Shown here: positions 34,460 to 46,600 of the stretch, in pieces
How the letters are laid out: every line of letters starts with the position of its first letter
Numbering within the stretch: position 1 is the first letter of the stretch
Source of the DNA: Paragorgia papillata
Taxonomy: Eukaryota > Cnidaria > Anthozoa > Scleralcyonacea > Coralliidae
Direction of reading: 5' to 3'
Length of the DNA: 64,000 nucleotides
Assembly (NCBI GenBank): GCA_035771165.1
Contig: JAWNZC010000102.1
Location: 1,778,501-1,842,500 of the forward strand
The notes under the pieces: generated by a model
Told to the model about the DNA's origin: nothing
Seen by the model: only the letters and a program-made list of their open reading frames with translations
Databases searched by the model: none
Program-made: the position numbers and the translations under genes

Positions 34460-34845
34460 TGTGCGGTGTGCCGGTGTGGTGTGGTGCTGTGCTGTGTGGT
34501 GTTGCGTTGTGTGGTGTTGCGTTATGTGGTGTTGTGCGGTGTGGTGTGCCGGTATTGTGCTGTGCTGTGTGGTGCTGTGCTGTGCGGTGCGGTGTGGTGT
34601 TGTATTGTATTGTATTGTATTGTATTGTATTGTATTGTATTGTATTGTATTGTTGGGCTGTGTGGTGTTGTGTTGTGTGTTGTGGTGCTGTTTGGTGTGG
34701 TGTGGTGTGTTGCTGTTTGGTCTGGTGTGGTGGGCTATTGGTGTGGTCGGTGCTGTGTGATGTGTTGTGTGGTGTTCAGTGTGGCGCTCTATATGGTGTT
34801 ATGTTCTGTGGTGTGGAGCTGTGTGGTGTGTTGTATTCGCAGAAA
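34460..34845. repeat. GTGTG/GTTGTATT simple-sequence tract
   Basis: Degenerate TGTGGTGTTG repeat with a pure (GTATT)n core at about 34598-34655. Confidence 0.9.
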
Positions 34846-34943
34846 TAATATATAAGTTAACTGATTCGTATATGGTAAGTCAGTCAGCGTGACCTCACTC
34901 ATCCCGGCCCTAACTTATCGCACTTAAACTATCCTATTTTCAG

Positions 34944-35224
34944 GCAAGGTTAAGTCAAATCATGACAACAAAGGCCCCCACACCAAATATGCCCCGTCTT
35001 CCTCCGTTACGCCACTGCACCCAATCTCCCGCATGCAGCTCTACGACATTAGTCGCACCTGTTTTAGTATCAATTTACCATCTTCGCTCAATTTTCACCG
35101 TCAATTTAGTTGGGGTTTTTCCGAGTTCTCTTCGTTTACAGTGAAATTAGGACAACCGACAACCTTCAACGACGCGTTTCTTGTACATCGGCGCGAAACT
35201 TTACCCATACAGGTCATTAAATAA
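34944..35224 (+). CDS. Candidate alternative last exon of the GPCR
   Basis: Acceptor TATTTTCAG at 34935-34943. Joined to GPCR exon 2 (phase 1) it stays open for 93 residues to TAA at 35222-35224, giving a 411-aa receptor with a long Ser/Thr-rich tail that includes SRMQLYDISRTCFS and VKLGQPTTFNDA. It replaces rather than extends the 32260 exon, because no donor there fits. Codon usage looks coding. It may instead belong to an unrecognised gene. Confidence 0.45.
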
Positions 35225-35900
35225 TATATCTTAAAAGAATGGTATTCAGTTTAAATGTACACAATACCTTTCCAAAGGGAACAAAACCGTCAAAGAAATC
35301 AGGAAATATACGGACATTTTGAGACGAGAATCCAAGCCCATCTCGATGTATACAGTTCGCGATTGAATGTATCCAAAGAACCACATTAAGTAACGACTGC
35401 TTTCATAGACAAGCTGATCTTATTCGCGCTGGAACCGATTACAAAAAATGTGCATCGTTGCATTTTGTCAGATTTCCAATTTTAGAATTCTAACTATATT
35501 TAGAAACAGTATTATATTCTAATTTTAGTACCGGAAAACTAAAAATAGAGGTAGTCTTGTAGCATTCATGACGTAGATGGATGTTCACGTTTGTATGATT
35601 TATAAGGCTTAATTAAATGTTAATTTTAAAATGTTCACAGTTTTGTCAGTAGAGGTCGATCGAAAGAAGGTTTTCAGTTTCTGCTGTTCAGTTTAAGGAG
35701 AGTTTAAAAATCCATTTTTCTACCTTGATGCAAAATATCTGTTTATGTGTTGCTCTTTATTTACTTCACTTCCGCCAGTCGTCTAAAAAGCAGCTGGCTG
35801 TTAATTATTCATGATGTAAAAGATCAAATAATTGTAGTCTTTGATCTTTTGAGAATATTTTAAAGCTATATTATTGAAAACGTTTAGTAGACGTTAGTCT
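35225..35900. other. Intergenic, nothing recognised
   Basis: AT-rich, no motif or repeat identified. Confidence 0.45.
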
Positions 35901-36298
35901 AGTACACACGCAAAAACGCACACTCTGTGTCAGACCTGATGCAGAATGATGTCAGATCTGTTCAGAAAAATGTAGCGACGCCTGATACAGCCTGTTGCAG
36001 TATCAGCTATGATACACCTATGATATCATATCTGTATCATACCTGCAGCTACAACAGACTGTTCGGAACAGATTCTGTCAAACTGTATCAGCCTGACACG
36101 GTCAGTGCTGTATATAACAGACTGAACATGTATATGTTGTCTACGGAGCTGTCGCAGTCTGTTAGAAATTCTAACTAAATGTTTATACATCAGTGCTGGT
36201 ACATTCTGTAGCTCTCAGGCTGTATCAAGGGTCGCTACATTTGTCTGAACAGATCTGATATCAGAGCTGATCAGACTGTGCGTTTTTACGTTTGTATG
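35901..36298. mobile_element. Word-array foldback (CTGTATCAGCCTGA words)
   Basis: Ends AGTACACACGCAAAAACGCA and TGTGCGTTTTTACGTTTGTA, similar to the ends of 32872-33366, but with a different interior word (TCTGTATCATACCTG variants). Confidence 0.75.
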
Positions 36299-37140
36299 TG
36301 GCACTATAAATTATAATTTATAAACGCTGTAAACATCGGCTATTATTTAAACTACACACAGTCACTTGTATGTCCGCCCTCGTACCATTTATCAGCAGGT
36401 TGCTAACTTGGGGGGGTGGGGTGCTCTGGCAATTCATGAGTAGGGGTATGCCGCCGTGATTATTCTGTGGACGTGACCTAAAAATCCTGACCCTACTGCC
36501 GACCTAAAAAGGCGATTTTCTAGCCTCCGTTGAACGACACACGGAGGTCTGTCCTGTCGTGGATCTCAGACCAAGTCGACCAAAATAGGCAGCCTATTCC
36601 AGACCAAAATAAACAATTTGTATAACCCTATCTCCAAACCTGTATCCCTTATGTATGAGAGTGCCCCCCCCCCCTCCAGGGGGTTGCTAACAACAGATCT
36701 ACGTCAATTATCTACTTGAATTGTAGTTATCAGAAGATTTTAATATATTTAACTGCAGGGTGCAAATTATCTTCTCAAAATAAACCTAATTCTTTTATTA
36801 GCATTTTCTATATCGGGTTGTTTATTTCCTCATTTGAAGACTACCGGAGCGCTAGCTAGGTCACGCACAACGTAGTCTTGGTGATTTCTGAGTGGACACA
36901 TGAGGAAAGAGGACACATAAAAGCACTAGATCTAGAGGCTTATATAGCACACTTACTTACATATATTGTTTAATTGCTGATTAACATAGTCAGCATTTTC
37001 GCAAGGCACCTGTAGGCATTTTAAAACTCGCTTAAACACTAATTATCGTAAACAACGATTAGGAACACATCTCTCCACGAAATTCTCGCCTACGTTTGGC
37101 CGATTCTCGGACCCGAAAATATTCGAACTCTCGAAGAAGA
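36299..37140. other. Intergenic, poly-C/G short runs only
   Basis: Contains GGGGGGGTGGGG near 36410 and a C10 run near 36667. No gene seen. Confidence 0.45.
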
Positions 37141-37846
<706 letters not shown>

Positions 37847-37854
37847 AATCATTA

Positions 37855-38737
37855 ATTACGCATACTGTATAGCCTCGAAAGTAAAACCGCAGTACGTTCC
37901 AATGGCAGGCCCGGGGGTATTTCTTGTCCTTAATATTGAAAAATTTCATTCCTCACGCAAGTCCAAAAGGAAATACACTATGCCAGAGATATTTATCACT
38001 AATACAGCACATTATATATCAAACTGATGCTCAAAGATCACAGAGTTTAAATATGCAACTTATTTGCATGGCAACAGGGCACTCCCTTTCCCTTGGTGAC
38101 AGTAATCGTTATTCAAGTCAAGTTTCTAGCTACATAAAAGTCAGAATATTTGACACCTAAAATTATTTTGTTCATTATGAAAAAAAGTACATTTTTTACC
38201 TTAAATTTGGTGAATATTTGCTGCATACGTTTTGCGAAAAAGTAGCAAAATATAGTTTGGTTGACATAGTCATGTACTTTGGAGTACCATTTTAGCTATA
38301 TTTAATTCATCTGCTATTTGTTATAATTACTACCTCATGAAAATTGTTCCTGTCATCTATGGTTTGGTGCCCCAGACTGGAAAGTTTGTAAAATGCGCAA
38401 CGGGAATCAAATTTCGGCCGCCATTTTGCGCGGGCATCTCGTGAAAATTGCGCGGGCTCGCGCGGGAAAATAAGTCGTTTCCAGGGTGGTCGCGAATAAA
38501 ATGGCGGCTACAATCGAATTTTCATGCAGTCTTCGCCGAATCTGCATTAAAAGTCCGCGATCACAGGCAATGTTTCGAAAAATTGCGCGGCCACTACATT
38601 TTTTACGAAAATTGCATTCATTTGAGGGGAGATGATTTGGAAAATGTCTCTCAGTCAGTCAGCCTTGCTGGCATTTCCAGAGATGGACGACCTGGTCTTT
38701 TCTTAGATGAAAAATCCCTCCTCCTCCTCATCATCAC
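37855..38737. other. Intergenic; CpG-rich stretch at 38395-38620
   Basis: TGTATAGCCTCGAAAGTAAA near 37866 is shared with 59957. A GC/CpG-rich patch at 38395-38620 includes a 44-codon ATG frame starting MAATIEFSCSLRR (38501). It could be a promoter or first exon, but nothing confirms it. Confidence 0.4.
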
Positions 38738-39035
38738 ATAGGCAGTGGAAGATAGGTTTGGTAGGGGGGGACTGAACTTCGAGCGCCGAAGGCGTAAGAA
38801 ACCTCTAGGGGGGTCCGTGGGCATGCCCCCCGGAAAATTTTGAAATCTAGAGTCTCTGAAATGGCATTTCCTGCGTTTCGGGGGAAGACTTTACAGAATC
38901 CTAAACGTTATAAAACCTTTACCGCCCACAACAATTTTTTCATTATTCTTCATTTTTTTCGGCCTTTCTTTATTCTTGGCATTTCGATATGGCTCATTCA
39001 TAATACTTCTGGTCAGCAGTCATCAAATGCTAATA
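38738..39035 (+). repeat. Dispersed repeat family D, copy 2
   Basis: Contains GAAATCTAGAGTCTCTGAAA and AATCCTAAACGTTATAAAAC; inverted relative to 16142-16500. Confidence 0.8.
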
Positions 39036-39429
39036 TTTAGGACGAAGTAACCGGTTTAAGACTCGTTTAACCGGTTCTCGTTTTGTTTTCTGCTCTGATT
39101 GGGACTGGGTTCGAGATTGTAACCAAGCAACTGACATGCATGCGCAACTTTTCGATAGGGGTATCTAGTACGTATTCCTTATAAGGAGGATGACCGCGCA
39201 AATCCCAGGCGCAAATATAGTGCTTTAACGAGCAAATAGAATATAATGAGGAGCAAATACCCGAGACGGTACGCGGTAGGAGTCTGGTTAGTAGGAGTTC
39301 GTCCTTGTGCGCAGAAATTTTCCCGGGATATTTTCGAAAACCCTTTCGATTCACTGGTTCGTTTACCCGCTCTTAAAGGTTCAAATTATTGTTATTTTTT
39401 AAACTATGATGAGAAAATAAGAATTACTA

Positions 39430-40203
39430 ATGTCCGAAAATTGGGCGCATCCTTCCGTTGTAAAGCAAGGAGCGTGTGATATAAATCTTCTCCGCTGTGG
39501 ACGGTCTGACTGTCCTACTTCAGGCTGCAATGGAAATCTCTTTCATTGTCAACTGTGCCCATTGTCCAGAGCAAGACCTTGCGAGATAAAGGACCATTTC
39601 AAGAATGTCCATTGGAATAATCGCATCGATTATGGAGGTTGGTTATTTTGCGTGAATATTTATGAACAATATCAAATCAGCATCATGAATATTTATGACT
39701 CGTAGTCGTGAACTGGCTGATACTGTAGTGAGTGTAGGCAGCCTATTTGTTTATTATAGCGATCAAAACAAAAGTATTTTGCGAGTTTAATAACTCCGTC
39801 TTTTTCTCCCCATTAACAATAGGATTCAGTATTTTAAGATGCAAATTGGTGTGTACGTTTGCATCAAGTAGGGGACAGAGCAAAGAACTGAAGAACGTGA
39901 CACACTACCATTGCTATGGTTGCTCAGGAGGATTTAAACGTGAAAAGGAACTTCTGAGACATTTAAAAAGCAGTCACAGCCTGAACCTTGAAGTCAAGGA
40001 AGCCACACAGCCACAACAACAGGAGCAACAACAACAACAGGAGCAGCAACAACACCAGCAGCAGCATCAACAGCAGGATCTGCATCAACAACTGCAACGA
40101 CTGCAGCAGCAGCAACAACAACAGCAGCACCAACAACATCAGAACCAACAACAACAACAACAGCCACAACAACAACAACAGCAACAACAACAGCAACAAT
40201 GGC

Positions 40204-40246
<43 letters not shown>

Positions 40247-42714
40247 GGTACAACAGCAACAGAAGCAACAACAGCAGCACTTGCCAATGAGTAGTGGTGA
40301 TCATACAAGTCCCTTAACCCATGAGTTTTTGTTTGTTGATGAATCAAATGATTTTGTAACACAAACATTCACCTATAAACAGCCTGAGGCAAGATCATTA
40401 CGTCAACAGCCTGGTAAAGTAACGTGCCCTTATAAGGATTGTGGTAGAGAATTGCATCCAAATTCACTAAGTAGTCACATCCGTACACAGCATCAGTCTG
40501 TTAACAATCTGGAGATCAACCAAAATAGATGCCTAAATGGTGTTTGTGTTGATCATTCAAATGGGATTTACTTGGTGAGAAAACAGTGGCATGGTGCTGA
40601 CCACCCAATTCACTGCCAGTTTATGGTTACTCCTCCAGCCTCTGTGCAATGCAGTTCACGTACATGTCAACAGTATGCTGAAACAGCTGTTAGAAGTGGA
40701 CAATCTGACTTTTTATGTGAACATTTGCAATCTACTCGTTTCCTTAAACCTACTCACAATTCACTTCTTAAATCTGAAACATTGGAATTGATCACCAGCA
40801 CTATTAAATGGTTGAAACCTGAGAGAAAAGCACAGTGTCTAGAATGGCAGCTAAAAGCATTGCAGGAAAATGTGCCATTTATTGTGCAGATGCCACAATC
40901 TTTCTCCAGTCGCTTTATTCATTTTTCTGTTTTTGCCAATGTTAAAGTAGATCATTACTGGTCATTTCAAAACAGGGTCATCGTAACTGTAGATACCAAG
41001 AATAAAAAGTTTACTTGCAAGTGTTGTTCAAATAGAAGATCATGTTTGCACAAATGTGTTACAAAGTGGGCATTGGCTCAATGGCAACCATGGGTTATGG
41101 GATCATTGCCAACTCCTGCTGGTGATGAAGATGAGGAGGGATCAGCATTGGAGATGCATCTTCCAGAGGAAGAAGAACCTGAGTATGTTGAGTCATTGGC
41201 ATCCTCTAACAATCACTGTCCTTCTTATTATCCTCCTGTTGGTGAAACTGCTGTAAAACTATCAGAGTATATTTTTCAACACAAAAAAATTCCACCAGAG
41301 CTTCCTTTGTCAATTACAGTGGAGAAACATAACTACTTGAAAAGGTTAGTTAATTTAATTTAGTTAATATAATTTTTATTTACATTACCTCAATTTCATA
41401 GTTAAACAAACCAAAGCAATTAGATTTCATCTTCCAGTGAATGGGTAGAATATTCAGTACAAAGGTGTAGAGCTAATTGGTATTAATATATGTAATTATA
41501 ATATAATTGTATAATAATAATGTATTTAAGAAATTATCTAAATACAGTACCACTTAATTGTCATCACACAGCGTTTTATGCAATAACACAATCATTCTGA
41601 TATAACACGAGAACAATATATGTGTATTATGACAATTAGCTGTATAAAGTTATTAGATAATTTCAAATGTACTGTACGTGCATGTATTATAATTATAGAT
41701 TTACCATGCAATCTCTGCATAATCACAAATCACATCAACACTAGCTGAAGCACTCTATACTGTCTCACAATCTCACAATAGGTGAGCAGAGTGCATGAGT
41801 GCCAATTTATATAAGCCCCACCCCTTTCCCCTTCCTCCACCCCCAGGGAAATAAACAAAAACAACAACAACAAAACTAGGAACTCCCTCCCCCAAAAAAC
41901 AACAACCAGGAAACAACAAACAAAAAAACTAAAAAACTTTTATGAATAATTATACTGTAGCAATACTGGTCTAATAAAGTAACAAAATGAATATACACTG
42001 TGTCTGTACATGCAGTGTAGTATGCTTTGTGTAATTGCTAAAGAAATTAGTTTGCTCTCTTAAGACCCAGCCAGTTGTAAGCCCACTCAATAAATAAATA
42101 GGCCTATAAGCAGATTCTGTCATTATGATATAATTATGTATTATGCTTAGAATATTAATTATATTTATATAATTAATTATATTTACTTTATATAATTATT
42201 CTTGGTAATAATACATTGTATTGTAACTAATTCAAGGATCAATACATCTGACCCATTAGTGAACAGTAATGCTTACAGTACATTATAAATGGTCAATTCT
42301 TCAGTAATTAAGCCATAATGACTAAAATTAGCCTTGGGTTGAAGGTGGTACCTTCAAAATAAATTCCAGCTTATTGAAGAATTGACTATTTTTATATGAG
42401 CTGTTCACAACTTATTTAAGCTATTGGCTTATATTATTTGCAGCTTATTTTTTGCTATATACAGTACATGTACATGTAAAGACCCTAATGTAATTAATAT
42501 GGGTTTATTTCACAATTACTGTAGTTATTGTCCAAATGAAACAACTTGCCATTACTGCTGTGGTAATCTAAGTGATCCAAAATGTGTCACCTCTGCTGCT
42601 AAGCTTCTAACTCTAAAAGGGTTAATTCAAGGTAAACAATTATTGTAACAATTATGAATCTCTTATAACCCATTTAAAGATTATAATAATATTTTGTATT
42701 TTATGTACAGTATA

Positions 42715-42797
<83 letters not shown>

Positions 42798-43607
42798 GTG
42801 TTATAATTATTATTATTATTATTATTATTACTGGTATTATTATTAAAGATAGTAATTGTGTCACTGCTAACTGTACATGTTTGTATGGATGCAAGCTGTT
42901 ACTTTGTATGTTTTTGCACTCATTAAATAAACTTGTTTAATGTCTTATATTTTCAAATTCAGGTATTTCCATGTATATAAAGTTTTGTGAAGCATGCCAA
43001 ATGCCTTATCGGTATCAAGAGTACTGTGATGGAATCCACAATTTCAATGATAACTGGTTAATGAGCTTAGGAATCTGTGACATGATAAGAAAACACATTC
43101 AGGTATATGAACTGTTTGATTATACTCTTGTGTTGGTAATATATATGCTGTATGGGTGTTGTGTGTCCACTGTTGAATTGTTCAGTAATACATGCTGACC
43201 AATTAGTAACACAATGGGATGCTCAAAAAAGATACATGTACATGTATTGTCAAATATTTGCACACTACCTGTAATTCTCCTTGTGTTTACATAGCCCATT
43301 GGTACAAACACAGGAGATTTATGTGTCTATATATATATTATTTTGCAATTATGTACAGTCCCAATGTCTGTGTTTATGCAAGCCAGATAATCAACTAGAA
43401 CATGGCATGGACGGATAGACCCTCAATCAAGCTTGATCGCTTAATGACTGCAGAAGGGGGCCCATTGAAAATGGGTGTATTAAAAGTTGTTGAAATGCCT
43501 GCATTTAAACATGCAATAGCAAAAAAAATAGGTATATCATATATTTATTTAGTTATTCATTAATTTATTTATTTATTCACTCATTCATCATTCATTCATT
43601 CATTCAT

Positions 43608-43658
<51 letters not shown>

Positions 43659-46600
43659 TATATTTATTTATTTATTTATTAAAAAGTTGAGTATAGTACA
43701 TGTATATAAATAGAATAAATTAATTATTCTTTTGTGTCGCTACTGCAGAGTTTTACACACTGATAAACATGTGAAACCTTGAGTAGTAATGCAAGTTTTG
43801 AAGCCAGGTTGCAGCCTTAAATTATGTACATGTACAGCATGCACACATTTTTCAAGTCAGCCTGAAAATGTTCTTCTATATTTAGTGTCTACTGGGAAAT
43901 CAGGCTATTTAGGTTCTTAAATTTATATTTTAAAGGCCGGAAACTGCAAGATGGGTGTGGTGCCTTGCTCCTACACTGTACCCTCAGACCTGCTCTGAAG
44001 CCTCTTATCCAGTCATTGCAGAAACAGACTTGCACCAAGCTGCGAGTACTTGCATCTAAAAAAACCCCCAAAGAACTCAGTGAAAGACAGAAGCACTCAG
44101 AGCCAGTTTCTGTGATGCGATGACTGGAAAAGAGACTTTACATGGTGGGTTTTTACAGTCTGTTGTCTTTACTAAAACCAAGGTCAGCTACATGTAGTTT
44201 CTCCGGGAACACATAATCGCACTAGACTGACTAGAGCAATGGCTCAAGAAGACCTTGGTTTTAAAGACAGTATGCAATTTATTGAAACCTCTCTCTCAAC
44301 TCTCTTGGTGTTTTATCTACATGTACAGGTCCACAATGCTGTCAGCCGGACAGTTGAAGCTCTTGAGAACTGGTTGCAGCTAAAGCCTTTTCAATTGCCA
44401 CGTGCCCAAATTCTCAATGGATACTTACACTTTGAAGCACTTTCAGATCATTCGTATTCCTTCCATTGTATATTATGTGGTTACTATCCTCCAATGTTGA
44501 ACATGGATGTGGACAAGAAGGGTGTGTTTGAGCTGTCAGGTTAGTTTTTTCTTGTGTCAGGTTTATATGAATTTCTTATATATATGTTTTACTTGCACAG
44601 TAAAAATCAATAAAATGTTCACTTATGTTTAAATGGTCTATAGTTAGTGAACTTGAATTGCCAAATGAAGATGAGGAACATCCAGAAGAAGTGGACTCGG
44701 AGGTATTTTGGAACCAATGCAACCTTGGAGTTTTGCATCGTGGCATCTTAAGAGGTAATTTGTGGACTATCCAATCTATGGAATTAAAAAGCAACTATTC
44801 AAATGTTATATAGCAGTTGTCTTTGTACCTCCTTGTACCGTTGCACATGTGATACCATATTAGGTGCATGTTCAAGTACAACATGTTTCAAAGCTGGGAA
44901 GTTTGAACCATCCCTATTTTTGTTATGTTAAACCTTATCCCCAGTCTTTTATGCAGGTTTTTGGTTGTAAATGTAATAAATTTATCTATTACTTTTAGAC
45001 CCTTACAGCCACAAAAATTTGGATGTATTACACTATGAACTGCTTTTAAAAATTTGACTAACAGTAACAGATTATGTTGAGGTTTCCTCTTTTTAATATA
45101 TTCAAGCTTGACATATCATGCATGAAGTTAGCTAACACATTGATACTAAAATAGCTAATTTTTGTTTTATCTGTTGACAATTTTAGGGTCTGAAGCAAAT
45201 CCATTACAACTGCAGCCTAGTTACACGTTTTGGTCTCCTTATGTTGGACCTAAATGTAAGAAAGGGAACAAACTGGTCAATTCGGAGTATCAAAAGGCTA
45301 ACCACACTGCCAATATGACATCCAATGGTATTCTTGAAAATGATCTGTCAATTGAAAGACTTATGGATTTATTTTGCGAAAGCAAGGTAAAGTATGTACA
45401 TTGTGTAATAAAGTATAGTGCTGCGTAGGTAGTGTTTTGGAGGACTCAGGGCTCAATAGAGGGTTCTGCTCGAAACGTCAGTAGTTCGTTCCAAAAAATC
45501 ACGGCAGTTTACCAGCTGGCAGCGCTTTTTTAGATTACGTAATGTTTGACTAGATTGTAAATTTTAATTTGATTATTCGAGTGAAGGTATCCTTCAGTAA
45601 CATTTATTAAGAAGTATTATAAAACGCAATTAATTGCGACCAGTTGTTGCTGCATTTTATTTAAAAACGTTTAAGCTTTCCTCGTACCCTCAGAAATAAG
45701 AAAACTGAGCCGAGCCGTCTATTGCGTTTTATATACTTCTCTCTATTTGATTCGTTATATTTGATTAATATGTACTTGATAATTATCCGTGGTCTTTTCT
45801 TTCAAGCAATGCTCGCGTCCATTTTTTATATATAAAGTAACTCCCATGTAACAGGAACGTTTTGTATTTTATACATTGACAGGCCCCAATATTAAGAGAA
45901 ATTGCAAGGAACCTCAATCTAAGCGACAAAGGCTCAAAAGTGGACATTTTGAATAGATTAAAAGGTGCCCTGAACATAGAAGAAAAGTTTGTTAAGCTTT
46001 TTTCGAAAATGTGGGGAGGGTCAGGTTAGTATAAAAGCCATTTAGAAATTACGTAGTGTACCGAAATTGGTTGTTATGTATGTGTTTATTGTTGTTGTAA
46101 TATGATGCAGTACGTCATTACGTGTAATACGTAATTTATACAATAACCTAGATGCGTATTTTCATTGATTTTCACTGCACATACAGACACGTGGATCACG
46201 TCAGACGATTGTATTTTATCTACTTTTTCCTTTCGTGCATGGGCATGCAGAATTGTCCTATAAGAGTTATACAAATGTTTTGCATTTTATCATGTATGAA
46301 ACAAAGAGATTTTGTTGTCTGTTCATTTTAATATATAGATGTACAGAAGACGTCTCAACGTGGTATAAGAACCAAAAAGTGTCGACTGGGTCACTTGTAT
46401 GTTTAAGATACCACGTTGTGACCTCTGGCTGTGCATTTAAGCATATTAAACTGAACAGAGTGTGTGTATGCATCAGCTGAGTTTTGTAAATACTCTTAAT
46501 TAGTTTGTCACGGCCCTTTTCAATGGTTTAGGTGGATGGCTCGGGGTGACGTGCCCTCACGGTATTTGCTACGGATTAAAATGGCTTTTACGTCAAGAAG

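Noticed and set aside
34409..34855. Cys/Val-rich ORFs in three frames
   Set aside because: GT-rich simple repeat.
38448..38741. 97-codon ORF as a gene
   Set aside because: Opens at a TTG codon, enters a dispersed repeat, and has no motif; kept only as a CpG-rich region.
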